From NCBI RefSeq assembly GCF_003051005.1, contig NZ_QAOW01000011.1, positions 1 through 64,000 of the forward strand: a DNA stretch of 64,000 nt. Reading direction: 5' to 3'. Position numbers and translations under genes: made by a program. This document shows positions 1-7,823 of the stretch, in pieces (the stretch's first letter is position 1; each line of letters opens with the position of its first letter). The notes below the pieces were generated by a model. That model was not told where the DNA came from. It ran no database searches and was given only the letters and a program-made list of their open reading frames with translations. Source of the stretch: Rhodococcus sp. OK519 (GTDB taxonomy: Bacteria > Actinomycetota > Actinomycetes > Mycobacteriales > Mycobacteriaceae).

Positions 1-25
1 CACACTGTTGAGTTCTCAAAGAACA
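1..25 (-). promoter_or_regulatory. rRNA leader boxA-like antitermination element
   Basis: On the minus strand this reads TGTTCTTTGAGAACTCAACA followed by GTGTG. This is the boxA-type leader element typically found just upstream of 16S rRNA (and 23S) genes in actinobacteria, where the Nus antitermination complex loads. No 16S or 23S 3' end lies to its right and an rRNA-type promoter does, so it most likely belongs to the leader of a 16S-23S-5S operon transcribed leftwards out of the window. The rRNA gene itself is not visible. Confidence 0.65.
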
Positions 26-79
26 CGCGCACACCATCACTCGAAACCCTAAGATTTCTCGCTCCGGGGCAACCGTTCC

Positions 80-108
80 AGCCTAACCCGATCCCACACC
101 GGAAGCAA
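80..108 (-). promoter_or_regulatory. Candidate rRNA operon promoter
   Basis: The minus strand has TTGCTT (103-108) and TAGGCT (80-85) separated by exactly 17 bases, followed by GGAACGG, a context I associate with actinobacterial rRNA promoters. The predicted start is near position 73, about 50 nt before the boxA element. Further weak -10-like boxes upstream suggest that several promoters could drive the operon. Confidence 0.55.
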
Positions 109-384
109 ATCCGACACTTTCTCGGCCACCCGAAGGCGCTCCACAACCCTACACGAGAGAAGAAAAGCAACTTCCAGGAGTATCAGGCGCTCCCCGTACA
201 ACCTCGTTTTCCCTCGCTGACCTGTGAAGATCGCGTCCGGGTCGGTGTCCGTGTCGCTCTGACTTGGAATAAGTTACGCGAACCTTGCGCAGAACACCAA
301 ATCGCCTGGTCAGAGGCCGTGAAGGCCGCATGCAGTGTCGACATTCGGTACATCCAGTCCTCCGGCGGCGCCGAAAGGTGGCCG
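109..384. other. Non-coding stretch upstream of rRNA promoter
   Basis: I see no credible gene here; open frames on either strand are arginine-rich and lack ribosome-binding sites. The stretch separates the leftward rRNA promoter from the end of the next leftward gene and may hold extra rRNA promoters. Positions 315-327 hold a small GGCC/GGCC stem that is too weak to call a terminator. Confidence 0.4.
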
Positions 385-873
385 TCAGGGCATCTCGACG
401 GTCTCCGCCCGCGCGATCTCCCCGATCGCAGCCTTCAGATACCTGTGTGGCGATACGTCGGCTGCGGAGAGGAGGTCGGCGATGACCAGTATCGCGCTGC
501 GGACGTATTCGGCCTGGCCGATCCGCTGGGCGTCGTCGGTCATCTCGGTCAGTCCCAGGGAACCCGTGAGGACTGCGGCGAGCGCGGAGACATCGAGACC
601 GGGCAGCCAAACGAGAGCCGCACCGGCCACGCGAGTGAGCGCGTCCTGGATGTCGTCGCCGGAGAAGCCGTCGGGGTGGAGGTCTTCGAGGAGCGCCCGC
701 ACGACTCCGGCGTGCACCAGGGTCACCTGTTCGAACGGCAGCGCAGTCAGGTTCTCGATCTCCTCGGCGAACTGCTCACCGGAGGCGGCGCGGGCAGCGG
801 TGATCGCGGCATCGGTCGCGACGGCGATCTGACGAGGCGTCGTCGGCCATTCACTCGGCCAGCTGGTGCTCAT
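385..873 (-). CDS. Conserved hypothetical protein, 162 aa
   Basis: I do not recognise the family. The protein is soluble, Ala/Glu/Asp-rich and probably mostly helical, with no signal peptide or membrane segment. It begins MSTSWPSEWP and ends with a helix-forming stretch around SPHRYLKAAIGEIARAETVE. I chose the ATG at 873 because it lies five bases after the stop of the upstream membrane protein; the longer open frame would overlap that gene. It is the last gene of a leftward run map, FAD/Fe-S oxidase, small membrane protein, this gene, and was probably co-transcribed with them. Function unknown. Confidence 0.7.
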   Translation of the reverse strand: MSTSWPSEWPTTPRQIAVATDAAITAARAASGEQFAEEIENLTALPFEQVTLVHAGVVRALLEDLHPDGFSGDDIQDALTRVAGAALVWLPGLDVSALAAVLTGSLGLTEMTDDAQRIGQAEYVRSAILVIADLLSAADVSPHRYLKAAIGEIARAETVEMP

Positions 874-878
874 CGGCG

Positions 879-1061
879 TCACACTGCCGCGCTCAGGGCG
901 ACAGAGAGAGGAACGGCCGTCAGGCACAGCACCGCTGCGATCAGCAGGCCGATCACCAGACGCTTGTCCCACTGTCCCCTCGCCCCGCTCGCAGCCAGGA
1001 CGAACAGTACGAATCCGATGCACACGGAGACGATCGTGACGAGGACCGGTGTCGAGAGCAT
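879..1061 (-). CDS. Small two-helix membrane protein, 60 aa
   Basis: A 60-residue protein with two hydrophobic segments (about residues 4-25 and 35-57) separated by a short hydrophilic turn GARGQWDKR, which fits a small hairpin membrane protein. It lies between the FAD/Fe-S oxidase (14 bases upstream) and the 162-aa hypothetical (5 bases downstream) in the same direction, and this tight spacing supports it as real. No family was recognised. A role next to the oxidase at the membrane is possible but unsupported. Confidence 0.6.
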   Translation of the reverse strand: MLSTPVLVTIVSVCIGFVLFVLAASGARGQWDKRLVIGLLIAAVLCLTAVPLSVALSAAV

Positions 1062-1075
1062 GCCTGGATTGTGCC

Positions 1076-3883
1076 TCAGCCGCGTTTTGCCTGATCGGCC
1101 AGGAGTTGGGCCAGGTGAACGCCCTCACGTCGAGCCAGATCGGTGATCTGCGTCCGACACGAATAGCCGTCGGCCAGCACGACGGTCTCGGGGGTCGTCC
1201 TCTCGATGGTCGGCAGGAGTTGGTGCTCCGCGATGGCGACGGACACGTCGTAGTGCGCCTTCTCCACGCCGAAGTTGCCGGCGAGCCCGCAGCACCCGCC
1301 GAGGCGTTGGACCTGTGCCCCCGCACGCGTCAGCAACTCTGCATCCGCGTTCCACGTCATGACGGCGTGGTGGTGACAGTGGGGCTGCGCGAGGACGGTG
1401 GTCCCGGACAGGTCCGGGGGCTGCCAGCCGTCGCGGCCGGTGAGCAGTTCGGCGAGGGTGCGCGTGGAGTCGGCGACGGCCCGGGCGTCGTCGGTGCCGA
1501 GCAGTTCGAGGGCGTCGGCGCGCAGTACCGCCGTGCACGACGGTTCCATCCCGACGATCGGCACTCCTTCTTCCGCCAGCGCCGTCACGGTGCGACCGAG
1601 GATGCGGCGGGCCGCGTCGAGCTGGCCGGTGGTGATCCACGTCAGACCGCAGCACTGCCGTTTCGGGGTGAGGCGGGGCCGGAATCCGGCGTCCTCCAGT
1701 ACCTGGACCGTCGCCATTGCGACCTCGGGCGTGAAGTGGTCGGTGAAGGTGTCGACGAACAGGACGACCGGGTCGCCCGTGTTGCGCCGCTCGGCGGCGG
1801 TCGCGGCGAACCAACGTCGAAAGGTCGTCGTCGCGAACTGCGGGACGTGGCGTCGTCGGTCCGCTCCCCCGAGCGTCAACGCGGTCGGGGCGACACCCGG
1901 AAGTCGGGTCATCGCGTTGACCAGGCGCGGCGCCCGTCCGGCGATCGCGGCCCAGCGCGGCAGCCACCCCAATGAATAGTGAGAGGCCGGGCGCAGCCGC
2001 TTCCTGTAGCTCTGGTGCAGGACCTCCGCCTTGTAGGAGGCCATGTCGACGCCCGTCGGGCAGTCCGACGCGCAGCCCTTGCACGACAGGCACAGGTCGA
2101 GGGCGTCGTGCACCTCCGGCGAACGCCAGCCCTCGCGCACGAGACCGCCGTTCACCATCTCCTGCAGGACGCGGGCGCGTCCGCGCGTCGAGTCCTTCTC
2201 TTCCCGCGTCGCCATATAAGACGGGCACATGACGCCACCGGAGCCGGTGATGTCGGCGCGGCACTTCCCGACACCCGTGCAGCGGTGCACGGCCTGGGCG
2301 AAGTCGCCGTCGTCGTCCCGGTAGGCGAGCGCGAGGTTCCGGCGCAGCGGCAGTGTCTGCGGGACACGCAGGTCGGCGACGGCCGGGCGGGGGTCGACAA
2401 GGACTCCGGGGTTGAGGATGTTGTCGGGGTCGAAGACGTGTTTGACGGCGCCGAAGAGGCGCAGCGCGTCGGGCGAGTACATGAGCGGTAGCAGTTCACT
2501 GCGGGCGCGGCCGTCGCCGTGCTCCCCCGACAACGAGCCGCCATAGCGCGCGACCAACTCAGCCGCGGCGACGAGGAAGCGTCGGAAGACGTCGGTGCCG
2601 GACGGCCGATCCAGCGGCAGGTCCAGGCGAATGTGCAGGCAGCCGTCGGCGAAATGCCCGTACGGCAGGCCGGTGAGACCGAATTCGGTGAGCAGTGCGT
2701 CGAAGTCGCGCAGGTAGGGGCCCATCCGGTCGGGCGGGACGGCGGCGTCCTCCCACCCCGCGTAGGCGGGCTTGCCGGCCGGGCTGCGTCCGGCCAGACC
2801 GGCGCCGTCCTCCCGGATCCGCCACAGCGCCGCCGCCCGCGCGGGATCGTCGACGACGAGCGCGTCGATCGCACCGCAACCCTTGGCCAGCGCCTGCGCC
2901 CGGTCGAGCACGTCGTCGCGGGACTCCCCCGCGATCTCGACGAACAGCCACGCCGCCCCGCGCGGCAGCGGGGGCACGGCCTGCGGCCCACGCCGTTCAC
3001 GGACAACGTCGACCAGGCGCGAGTCGATGCCCTCGCACGCGGTGGGCCGGAACCCGAGGACCGCCTTGGAGTCGTCACCGGCGGCTGCGATGTCGGGGTA
3101 GCCCAGCGCGACCAGCACGCGGTGCGCCGGATCCCGCACCAGATTCACGGTGGCCTGCGTGACGATCCCGAGTGTGCCCTCGCTGCCGACGAGGAACTTC
3201 ACGACGTCGAAGCCGTTCTCCGGCAGCAGGTGCTCGAGTGAGTACCCGGATGCCTGCCTGCCGAAGCGGCCGAATTCGGTTCGGATGGCGGCCAATCCGG
3301 TGTGGGTGACGGCGCGTAGACGATCGAGCGGCGGGGAGTCGGTCGCCGCCGGCAACGACAGCGCCTCCCCCACGCCGGTGAGCAACTCGAGCCCCACGAC
3401 ATTGTCGGAGGTCCGGCCGTACCCGAGAGTCCTTGCACCGCAAGCGTTGTTACCGATCATGCCGCCGACGGTGCAGCGGTTGTGCGTGGACGGATCGGGC
3501 CCGAAGCGCAGCCCGTGCGGGGCCGCCGCGCCCTCGAGCGCGGCGTGCACGACGCCGGGTTCGACGACCGCGGTGCGCGCCTCGGGGTCGACCTCGAGCA
3601 CCCGGCCGAGGTGACGGCTGAAGTCGACGACCACACCCGACCCCACCGCATTGCCCGCGACGGACGTCCCCGCGCCGCGCGCGGTGATCGGGACACCCCG
3701 TGTGCGGCACACGTCGAGCACCGTCGCGACCTCGTCGATCGCGCGCGGGAACACCACCGTCGTGGGCGGCACCCGGTACAGCGAGGCGTCCGACGAATAC
3801 ATCGCCCGGGTGGTGCCGTCGTCGCGGACGTCCCGCACCCCGGCGCGGCGCAGCGCGTCGGAGATCGGCGTCCAATCCGGCAT
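1076..3883 (-). CDS. FAD-binding and Fe-S (CCG domain) oxidoreductase, GlcD/GlpC fusion, 935 aa
   Basis: A fusion of a D-lactate/2-hydroxyacid dehydrogenase-type flavoprotein with an electron-transfer Fe-S module. The N-terminal half (about 35-265) is an FAD PCMH-type domain with GAGTSVAGNAVGSG and GNNACGARTLGYGRTSDNV, followed by the FAD-oxidase C-terminal domain (about 275-510). Cysteine clusters near residues 536-555 and 596-607 (CLSCKGCASDCPTG) should bind 4Fe-4S clusters. Two cysteine-rich CCG-type motifs, CCGLTW near 743 and GGCCGLAGNFG near 866, end the protein. The family oxidises 2-hydroxy acids such as D-lactate, glycolate or D-2-hydroxyglutarate and passes electrons to the respiratory chain; the substrate here cannot be told. 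The ATG is nine bases past the map stop, so the two are likely one operon. Confidence 0.88.
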   Translation of the reverse strand: MPDWTPISDALRRAGVRDVRDDGTTRAMYSSDASLYRVPPTTVVFPRAIDEVATVLDVCRTRGVPITARGAGTSVAGNAVGSGVVVDFSRHLGRVLEVDPEARTAVVEPGVVHAALEGAAAPHGLRFGPDPSTHNRCTVGGMIGNNACGARTLGYGRTSDNVVGLELLTGVGEALSLPAATDSPPLDRLRAVTHTGLAAIRTEFGRFGRQASGYSLEHLLPENGFDVVKFLVGSEGTLGIVTQATVNLVRDPAHRVLVALGYPDIAAAGDDSKAVLGFRPTACEGIDSRLVDVVRERRGPQAVPPLPRGAAWLFVEIAGESRDDVLDRAQALAKGCGAIDALVVDDPARAAALWRIREDGAGLAGRSPAGKPAYAGWEDAAVPPDRMGPYLRDFDALLTEFGLTGLPYGHFADGCLHIRLDLPLDRPSGTDVFRRFLVAAAELVARYGGSLSGEHGDGRARSELLPLMYSPDALRLFGAVKHVFDPDNILNPGVLVDPRPAVADLRVPQTLPLRRNLALAYRDDDGDFAQAVHRCTGVGKCRADITGSGGVMCPSYMATREEKDSTRGRARVLQEMVNGGLVREGWRSPEVHDALDLCLSCKGCASDCPTGVDMASYKAEVLHQSYRKRLRPASHYSLGWLPRWAAIAGRAPRLVNAMTRLPGVAPTALTLGGADRRRHVPQFATTTFRRWFAATAAERRNTGDPVVLFVDTFTDHFTPEVAMATVQVLEDAGFRPRLTPKRQCCGLTWITTGQLDAARRILGRTVTALAEEGVPIVGMEPSCTAVLRADALELLGTDDARAVADSTRTLAELLTGRDGWQPPDLSGTTVLAQPHCHHHAVMTWNADAELLTRAGAQVQRLGGCCGLAGNFGVEKAHYDVSVAIAEHQLLPTIERTTPETVVLADGYSCRTQITDLARREGVHLAQLLADQAKRG

Positions 3884-3892
3884 ACGTGCAGC

Positions 3893-4663
3893 CTAGTGCC
3901 GTGTCGTGAGCACCACCGGGCCGTCGTCGGTGATCGCGACGGTGTGCTCGCTATGCGCGGCGCGGGCGCCGGACAAGGATCGCAGGGTCCAGCCGTCGGG
4001 ATCGTGGCGATAGTCGTCGGAGCCGTCGGCGATGAGCATCGGCTCGATCGCGAGGACCAGTCCGGGACGCAACCGCATGCCCTTGCCGGCGCGCGCCTCG
4101 TTGGCCACGTGCGGATCCTCGTGCATGACGCGGCCGATGCCGTGACCACCGTGATCGGCGAGCAGTCCGTAGCCGAGGCGTCGGGTGTAGGCGCCGATCG
4201 CGGCACCGATGTCGCCGAGACGGTTTCCAGGCTGAGCGGCGGCGATGCCGCGTCGGAGCGCCTCGTCCGTGGCCGAGATGAGCGCCTCGTCGGCGGGATC
4301 CGCGGTGCCGACGACGAAACTGATGGCCGCGTCGCCGCACCAGCCGTCGAGCGTCGCGCCGCCGTCGATGCTCACCAGATCGCCGTCACGCAACCGGTAG
4401 TCCGACGGGATTCCGTGCGCGACGGCGTCGTTGACGGAGGCGCAGATGACGCCCGGGAACGGGTACGGCGCCGAGCTCGGTCGGTAGTTCAGGAACACCG
4501 GGCTGGCACCGGAGTCGGCGATGGTGCGCGCGGCGACGGCGTCGAGTTCGCGCAGACTCACCCCCACGCTCGCATTCGCGCGCACCGCGGCGAGCGCGTC
4601 GGCGACGACCCGCCCCGCCGCCCGCATCGCCTGGATCTCCACCTGGGTCTTGAGTTCGACCAC
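3893..4663 (-). CDS. map: Methionine aminopeptidase, type I
   Basis: Removes the N-terminal methionine from new proteins using a two-metal centre. Family motifs are present in order: SIDGGATLDGWCGDAA (the two Asp ligands), GHGIGRVMHEDP (His ligand and substrate His), AIEPM (Glu ligand) and SEHTVAI (Glu ligand). I prefer the GTG at 4663, giving an N-terminus MVELKTQVEIQAMRAAGRVV as usual for the family, because GGAAGG lies eight bases before it; TTG (4684) and GTG (4672) starts further upstream are possible. It has no N-terminal zinc-finger extension. It heads a leftward operon with the oxidoreductase at 1076-3883. Actinobacteria often carry more than one map gene, so this may be a second copy. 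Confidence 0.92.
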   Translation of the reverse strand: MVELKTQVEIQAMRAAGRVVADALAAVRANASVGVSLRELDAVAARTIADSGASPVFLNYRPSSAPYPFPGVICASVNDAVAHGIPSDYRLRDGDLVSIDGGATLDGWCGDAAISFVVGTADPADEALISATDEALRRGIAAAQPGNRLGDIGAAIGAYTRRLGYGLLADHGGHGIGRVMHEDPHVANEARAGKGMRLRPGLVLAIEPMLIADGSDDYRHDPDGWTLRSLSGARAAHSEHTVAITDDGPVVLTTRH

Positions 4664-4683
4664 GACTGACACCTTCCGGTTCA

Positions 4684-4713
4684 AATAATTATACCGGTAT
4701 TACTATAGTCATC
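4684..4713. promoter_or_regulatory. Divergent promoter and palindromic operator between map and the XRE gene
   Basis: The only AT-rich patch nearby. ATACCGGTAT (4691-4700) is a perfect 10-bp palindrome. On the minus strand TATAAT (4688-4693) is a perfect -10 box serving map. On the plus strand TACTAT (4701-4706) sits seven bases before the XRE ATG, which has no ribosome-binding site and is probably leaderless. The palindrome overlaps the map -10 and abuts the XRE -10, so a protein bound there, perhaps the XRE product, could control both. Confidence 0.55.
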
Positions 4714-4995
4714 ATGGTGCGCGTGCCGCTGACGGCGGAGGAACTCGAACGTGGGCGACGACTCGGTGAACTGCTGCGATCCGCGCGAGGCGAGACGAAG
4801 ATGGTGCAGGTCGCGCTCGACGCGGGGATCTCCGTCGAGACCCTCCGCAAGATCGAGACGGGCCGCATCGCGACACCGGCGTTCTTCACGATCACCGCCG
4901 TCGCGCACGTCCTCGACATCTCCCTCGACGACATCGCCGCCGCCCTCGACGGCGACGCGGTCAGTCCGGATCGGGCGTCTCGGCGCGCATCTTGA
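4714..4995 (+). CDS. XRE-family helix-turn-helix regulator, 93 aa
   Basis: A compact Cro/CI-type DNA-binding protein. Residues about 16-75 form the HTH domain, with the recognition segment around VALDAGISVETLRKIETGR, followed by FFTITAVAHVLDISLDDI, the usual C-terminal helices of single-domain XRE proteins. There is no ligand-binding domain. It is divergent from map, shares a promoter palindrome with it, and probably starts leaderless at the ATG. Its 3' end overlaps the convergent ArsR-type gene by 35 bases. It may repress itself and map. Confidence 0.85.
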   Translation: MVRVPLTAEELERGRRLGELLRSARGETKMVQVALDAGISVETLRKIETGRIATPAFFTITAVAHVLDISLDDIAAALDGDAVSPDRASRRAS

Positions 4996-5296
4996 TCCGC
5001 TCGAGACGGCGGTCCCACCCGGACGCGATGCGCTCCAACTGAGCGGCAGCTTCGTTCAACCGCGCACCGACCGCGACGAACCGCACCTCACGGCCGTCAC
5101 GCTGGGCCTCCACGAGTCCCACCTCCTGTAGCACCGCGAGGTGCTTCGCGATCGCCTGCCGCGACACGGGCAACTCCCGCGCCAGCGCGGATGCCGACGC
5201 CGGGGAACGTCCGAGTCGCAGCAGGATGTCCCAACGAGTGTCGTCCGCCAGCGCGGCGAACACGACCGGCGCAGCGGCTGATTCGTCAGCGCGCAT
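4961..5296 (-). CDS. ArsR-family winged-helix repressor, 111 aa
   Basis: A small winged-helix regulator: FAALADDTRWDILLRLG, then the recognition helix region ELPVSRQAIAKHLAVLQEVG and the wing VEAQRDGREVRFVAV. Metal-binding cysteine motifs of classical ArsR/SmtB proteins are absent, so it probably does not sense metals. The ATG at 5296 overlaps the end of the SRPBCC gene by 11 bases, which indicates translational coupling. Pairs of this ArsR subtype with an AHSA1/SRPBCC protein are common in actinobacteria and usually autoregulate. The inducer is unknown. Confidence 0.88.
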   Translation of the reverse strand: MRADESAAAPVVFAALADDTRWDILLRLGRSPASASALARELPVSRQAIAKHLAVLQEVGLVEAQRDGREVRFVAVGARLNEAAAQLERIASGWDRRLERIKMRAETPDPD

Positions 5297-5735
5297 CCAC
5301 CGCCGCCTCCACATGACGCTTGGCGAGCCTCATCTCGATGCCCCAGCCCTCGACGTGGCTGTCGTACCGACTGCGCCGCTCCTTCTCCCCCTCCGGCAGC
5401 GATGCGAAGCCGGTCTCGACGACCGTCAGTACGACGCTCCCCGGCGAGGTCTCGACGATCCTGAACTCCACCAGCGTCGACGGCCCGTCCGCGGCGCCGG
5501 GTTCGACGAGCCAACGGAACGCCGCATACCGGGGTTCGTCGAGTTCGACGGTCGCGAACGCGAACTCGCCGTGCGCCGGATCGTGCACGACGTCCAACTC
5601 CCCACGTCGCTCGATCCGGTGTTCCACGATCCGCTCGTCGTTGATGTACCAGCCGGGTTCGCTGATCAGCTTCCACACCCGCGTTGCCGGGGCGTCGATC
5701 TCGATTTTCCGTTCGATTCGGTCCAGCACATCCAT
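5286..5735 (-). CDS. SRPBCC (AHSA1/START-like) domain protein, 149 aa
   Basis: The whole protein is one SRPBCC fold: the N-terminal strand IERKIEIDAPATRVWKLISEPGWYI is typical of AHSA1-like proteins, and the C-terminal half has SYEE-type features ending in a long helix (GWGIEMRLAKRHVEAAV). Such proteins bind small hydrophobic ligands in a deep cavity. It is the first gene of a two-gene leftward operon with the ArsR repressor, and the inverted repeat at 5800-5815 lies about 65 bases upstream. The ligand and function are unknown. Confidence 0.85.
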   Translation of the reverse strand: MDVLDRIERKIEIDAPATRVWKLISEPGWYINDERIVEHRIERRGELDVVHDPAHGEFAFATVELDEPRYAAFRWLVEPGAADGPSTLVEFRIVETSPGSVVLTVVETGFASLPEGEKERRSRYDSHVEGWGIEMRLAKRHVEAAVDAR

Positions 5736-5799
5736 GGGTTCCGTCCCTCCGGTTCGACTTCTACCTGCAACTCCAGGATTGCAGCAACGACGATCATGC

Positions 5800-5815
5800 G
5801 CAACCCCCCGGTTGC
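5800..5815. promoter_or_regulatory. Inverted repeat, candidate ArsR operator
   Basis: GCAACC, four C, GGTTGC forms a perfect 6-bp inverted repeat about 65 bases upstream of the SRPBCC/ArsR operon start. The placement and AACC/GGTT form suit a winged-helix dimer site. The rest of 5736-5989 has no gene; TATTCT at 5917-5922 is a possible -10 box for the rightward membrane-protein gene, whose GTG at 5990 has a GGAAGGGG ribosome-binding site. Confidence 0.4.
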
Positions 5816-5989
5816 ACTATTGCGAACGCCGACCGGATCGTGACCCGGACGTCCCCTATGCCCGGTGTGCCGCCGGGCGCCACCGCTTCTCACAGCTAGG
5901 ACCCAGCTAGCTGCGGTATTCTCGCCTCCGGCCTACCGACGGCTGCGCGGCGCCTCGCCCCCTCCGTCCAGCAACACGGAAGGGGCGAT

Positions 5990-7795
5990 GTGAGCGAGAT
6001 TCTGCAACTGTCAGACGGGACCACCTCGTCCGGATCCACGACGACTACAGCGGCGCAGTCGGTCGCCACCCGGGCACGAAGGATCCGGCTCGCACCGACC
6101 GACCTCGCCGCCGCCGCCTCGTTCCTCACCCTCGCCGTGTTCGTCCTCGGACGGCAGTGGAAGCACCTCGGCGACGGCTACCTGGTCCGCAGCGGCCAGG
6201 ACCAGACGATGTGGGAGTGGTTCTTCGCGGTCACCGCGCACTCGCTCGCCAACTTCGACAATCCGCTGTCGAGCACGCTGCAGAACTACCCGCTCGGCGT
6301 GAACCTGATGGCCAACACCGCGATGTTCGGCGTCAGCATCCCGCTCGCCCCGATCACTCTGATCTTCGGGCCCACCGTGACATTCACGCTCGCGCTGACG
6401 CTGGGCCTGGCCGGGACCGCGACCGCCTGGTACTGGGTGCTGTCCCGCCACGTCGCGCAGTCCAGGTTCGCGGCAGCGGTCGGCGGCGTCTTCTGCGGCT
6501 TCGCGCCGGCGATGATCTCCCACACCAACGGCCACCCCAACTTCGTCGCGCTGTTCCTGTTGCCGTTCATCGCACTGCTGGTGATCCGTCTGGCCAGTGG
6601 CGAACGCCCGATCCGCAACGGCGTCGCCCTCGGATTGGCCGTCGCCTACCAGATTTTCCTCGGCGAGGAACCCCTGCTGATCTACTCGATGGCCTTCGTG
6701 ATCTTCGGGATCGCCTACGGCGCATCGCGACCCGGCGCGGCGATCGCCGCCGTGCGCCGCGGATTCAAGGGCCTGTGCGTCGCCGGCGTCGTCGCGCTCG
6801 CGATCGTCGCGGTCCCGCTGTGGTGGCAGTTCCTCGGACCGCAGAGCTATCACTCGATCGAGCACGGCTCGGTCGGCAACGACGCCAACGCGTTCACCCG
6901 ATTCCCGACCCAGTCCCTCGCCGGCGATCCCGGATCCGCGGCCGGGCTGTCGATGAACGCCACCGAGGAGAACGCGTTCTTCGGGTGGCCGCTGCTACTG
7001 CTCGTCGCGATGACCGCGGTGTGGCTGTGGCGCGTGCCGATGGCCCGGGCAGCCGCCGCGACCGTCGCCGTGATGGGTGTCCTCTCGCTCGGCGTGGAAC
7101 TGACCGTCGCGCACACCGACACCGGGATCACACTGCCGTGGTCATGGTTCGCGAAACTGCCGCTCCTCGAATCGGTTCTCGAATCCCGCTTCGCGATGGG
7201 CTGCATCCCCGCGATCGCGATCCTGCTCGCCCTCGGCACCGATCGGGCCATCACCACCGGACGAGTCGGGCAACGCTCCACCACCCTGCTGTGGCTGGGC
7301 TGGCTCGCCGTCTCGCTGCTGCCGCTGGCGCCGGCGCCCCTCGAGGTCGCCCATCGTGCGCCGGTGCCGGCGTTCTTCGCCGACGGCACCTGGCGCTCCT
7401 ACGTGTCCGACGGGTCCGTCGTCACCGTTCCGCTCCCCCGGCCCGAGGACGCGAAGGCACTGCTGTGGCAGACGGAGGAACGGTTCGGGTATCCGATTGC
7501 CGGCGGCTACTTCGTCGGCCCCGCCGGCCCCGAGGACAAGGGTAAGTACGGACCCGACGACCGTCCCACCGCACTGCTGCTCGCCAAGACGCAGGGCAGC
7601 GGGGTGGCTCCGACGATCGACGACGCCACCCGCGCCACCACGCTCGAGGACCTGCGGTTCTGGAACGCCGACGTCGTGGTGTTGCCACCGGGCAAGAACC
7701 AGCAGGCACTGCACACCACCCTCGAACGACTCCTCGGCGTCGACGGCCGCTGGGTGGACGGTGTGTGGGTCTGGGACGTGCGGAATCTGACGTGA
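5990..7795 (+). CDS. GT-C-like polytopic membrane protein, 601 aa
   Basis: About 11-12 membrane segments start near residue 38, with a soluble C-terminal domain (about 450-601). The first external loop contains SGQDQTMWEWFF and then NPLSSTLQNYPLGVNLMANT, a pattern I associate with a family of actinobacterial GT-C-type glycosyltransferases or membrane carbohydrate proteins that use polyprenyl-phosphate sugars. It precedes the emb genes by 28 bases in the position held by aftA in mycobacteria, but I see no resemblance to AftA, so a role in arabinan or another envelope glycan is inferred from position only. The GTG start has GGAAGGGG five bases upstream. Confidence 0.75.
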   Translation: MSEILQLSDGTTSSGSTTTTAAQSVATRARRIRLAPTDLAAAASFLTLAVFVLGRQWKHLGDGYLVRSGQDQTMWEWFFAVTAHSLANFDNPLSSTLQNYPLGVNLMANTAMFGVSIPLAPITLIFGPTVTFTLALTLGLAGTATAWYWVLSRHVAQSRFAAAVGGVFCGFAPAMISHTNGHPNFVALFLLPFIALLVIRLASGERPIRNGVALGLAVAYQIFLGEEPLLIYSMAFVIFGIAYGASRPGAAIAAVRRGFKGLCVAGVVALAIVAVPLWWQFLGPQSYHSIEHGSVGNDANAFTRFPTQSLAGDPGSAAGLSMNATEENAFFGWPLLLLVAMTAVWLWRVPMARAAAATVAVMGVLSLGVELTVAHTDTGITLPWSWFAKLPLLESVLESRFAMGCIPAIAILLALGTDRAITTGRVGQRSTTLLWLGWLAVSLLPLAPAPLEVAHRAPVPAFFADGTWRSYVSDGSVVTVPLPRPEDAKALLWQTEERFGYPIAGGYFVGPAGPEDKGKYGPDDRPTALLLAKTQGSGVAPTIDDATRATTLEDLRFWNADVVVLPPGKNQQALHTTLERLLGVDGRWVDGVWVWDVRNLT

Positions 7796-7809
7796 CCCGC
7801 CGGCTCACC

Positions 7810-7815
7810 TAGAGT
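7810..7815 (+). promoter_or_regulatory. -10 box for leaderless start of first emb gene
   Basis: TAGAGT lies exactly eight bases before the GTG at 7824 and no purine-rich ribosome-binding site precedes that GTG. The second emb gene has the same arrangement, so I read this as a leaderless promoter in addition to read-through from the upstream gene. Confidence 0.5.
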
Positions 7816-7823
7816 CGACTCTC

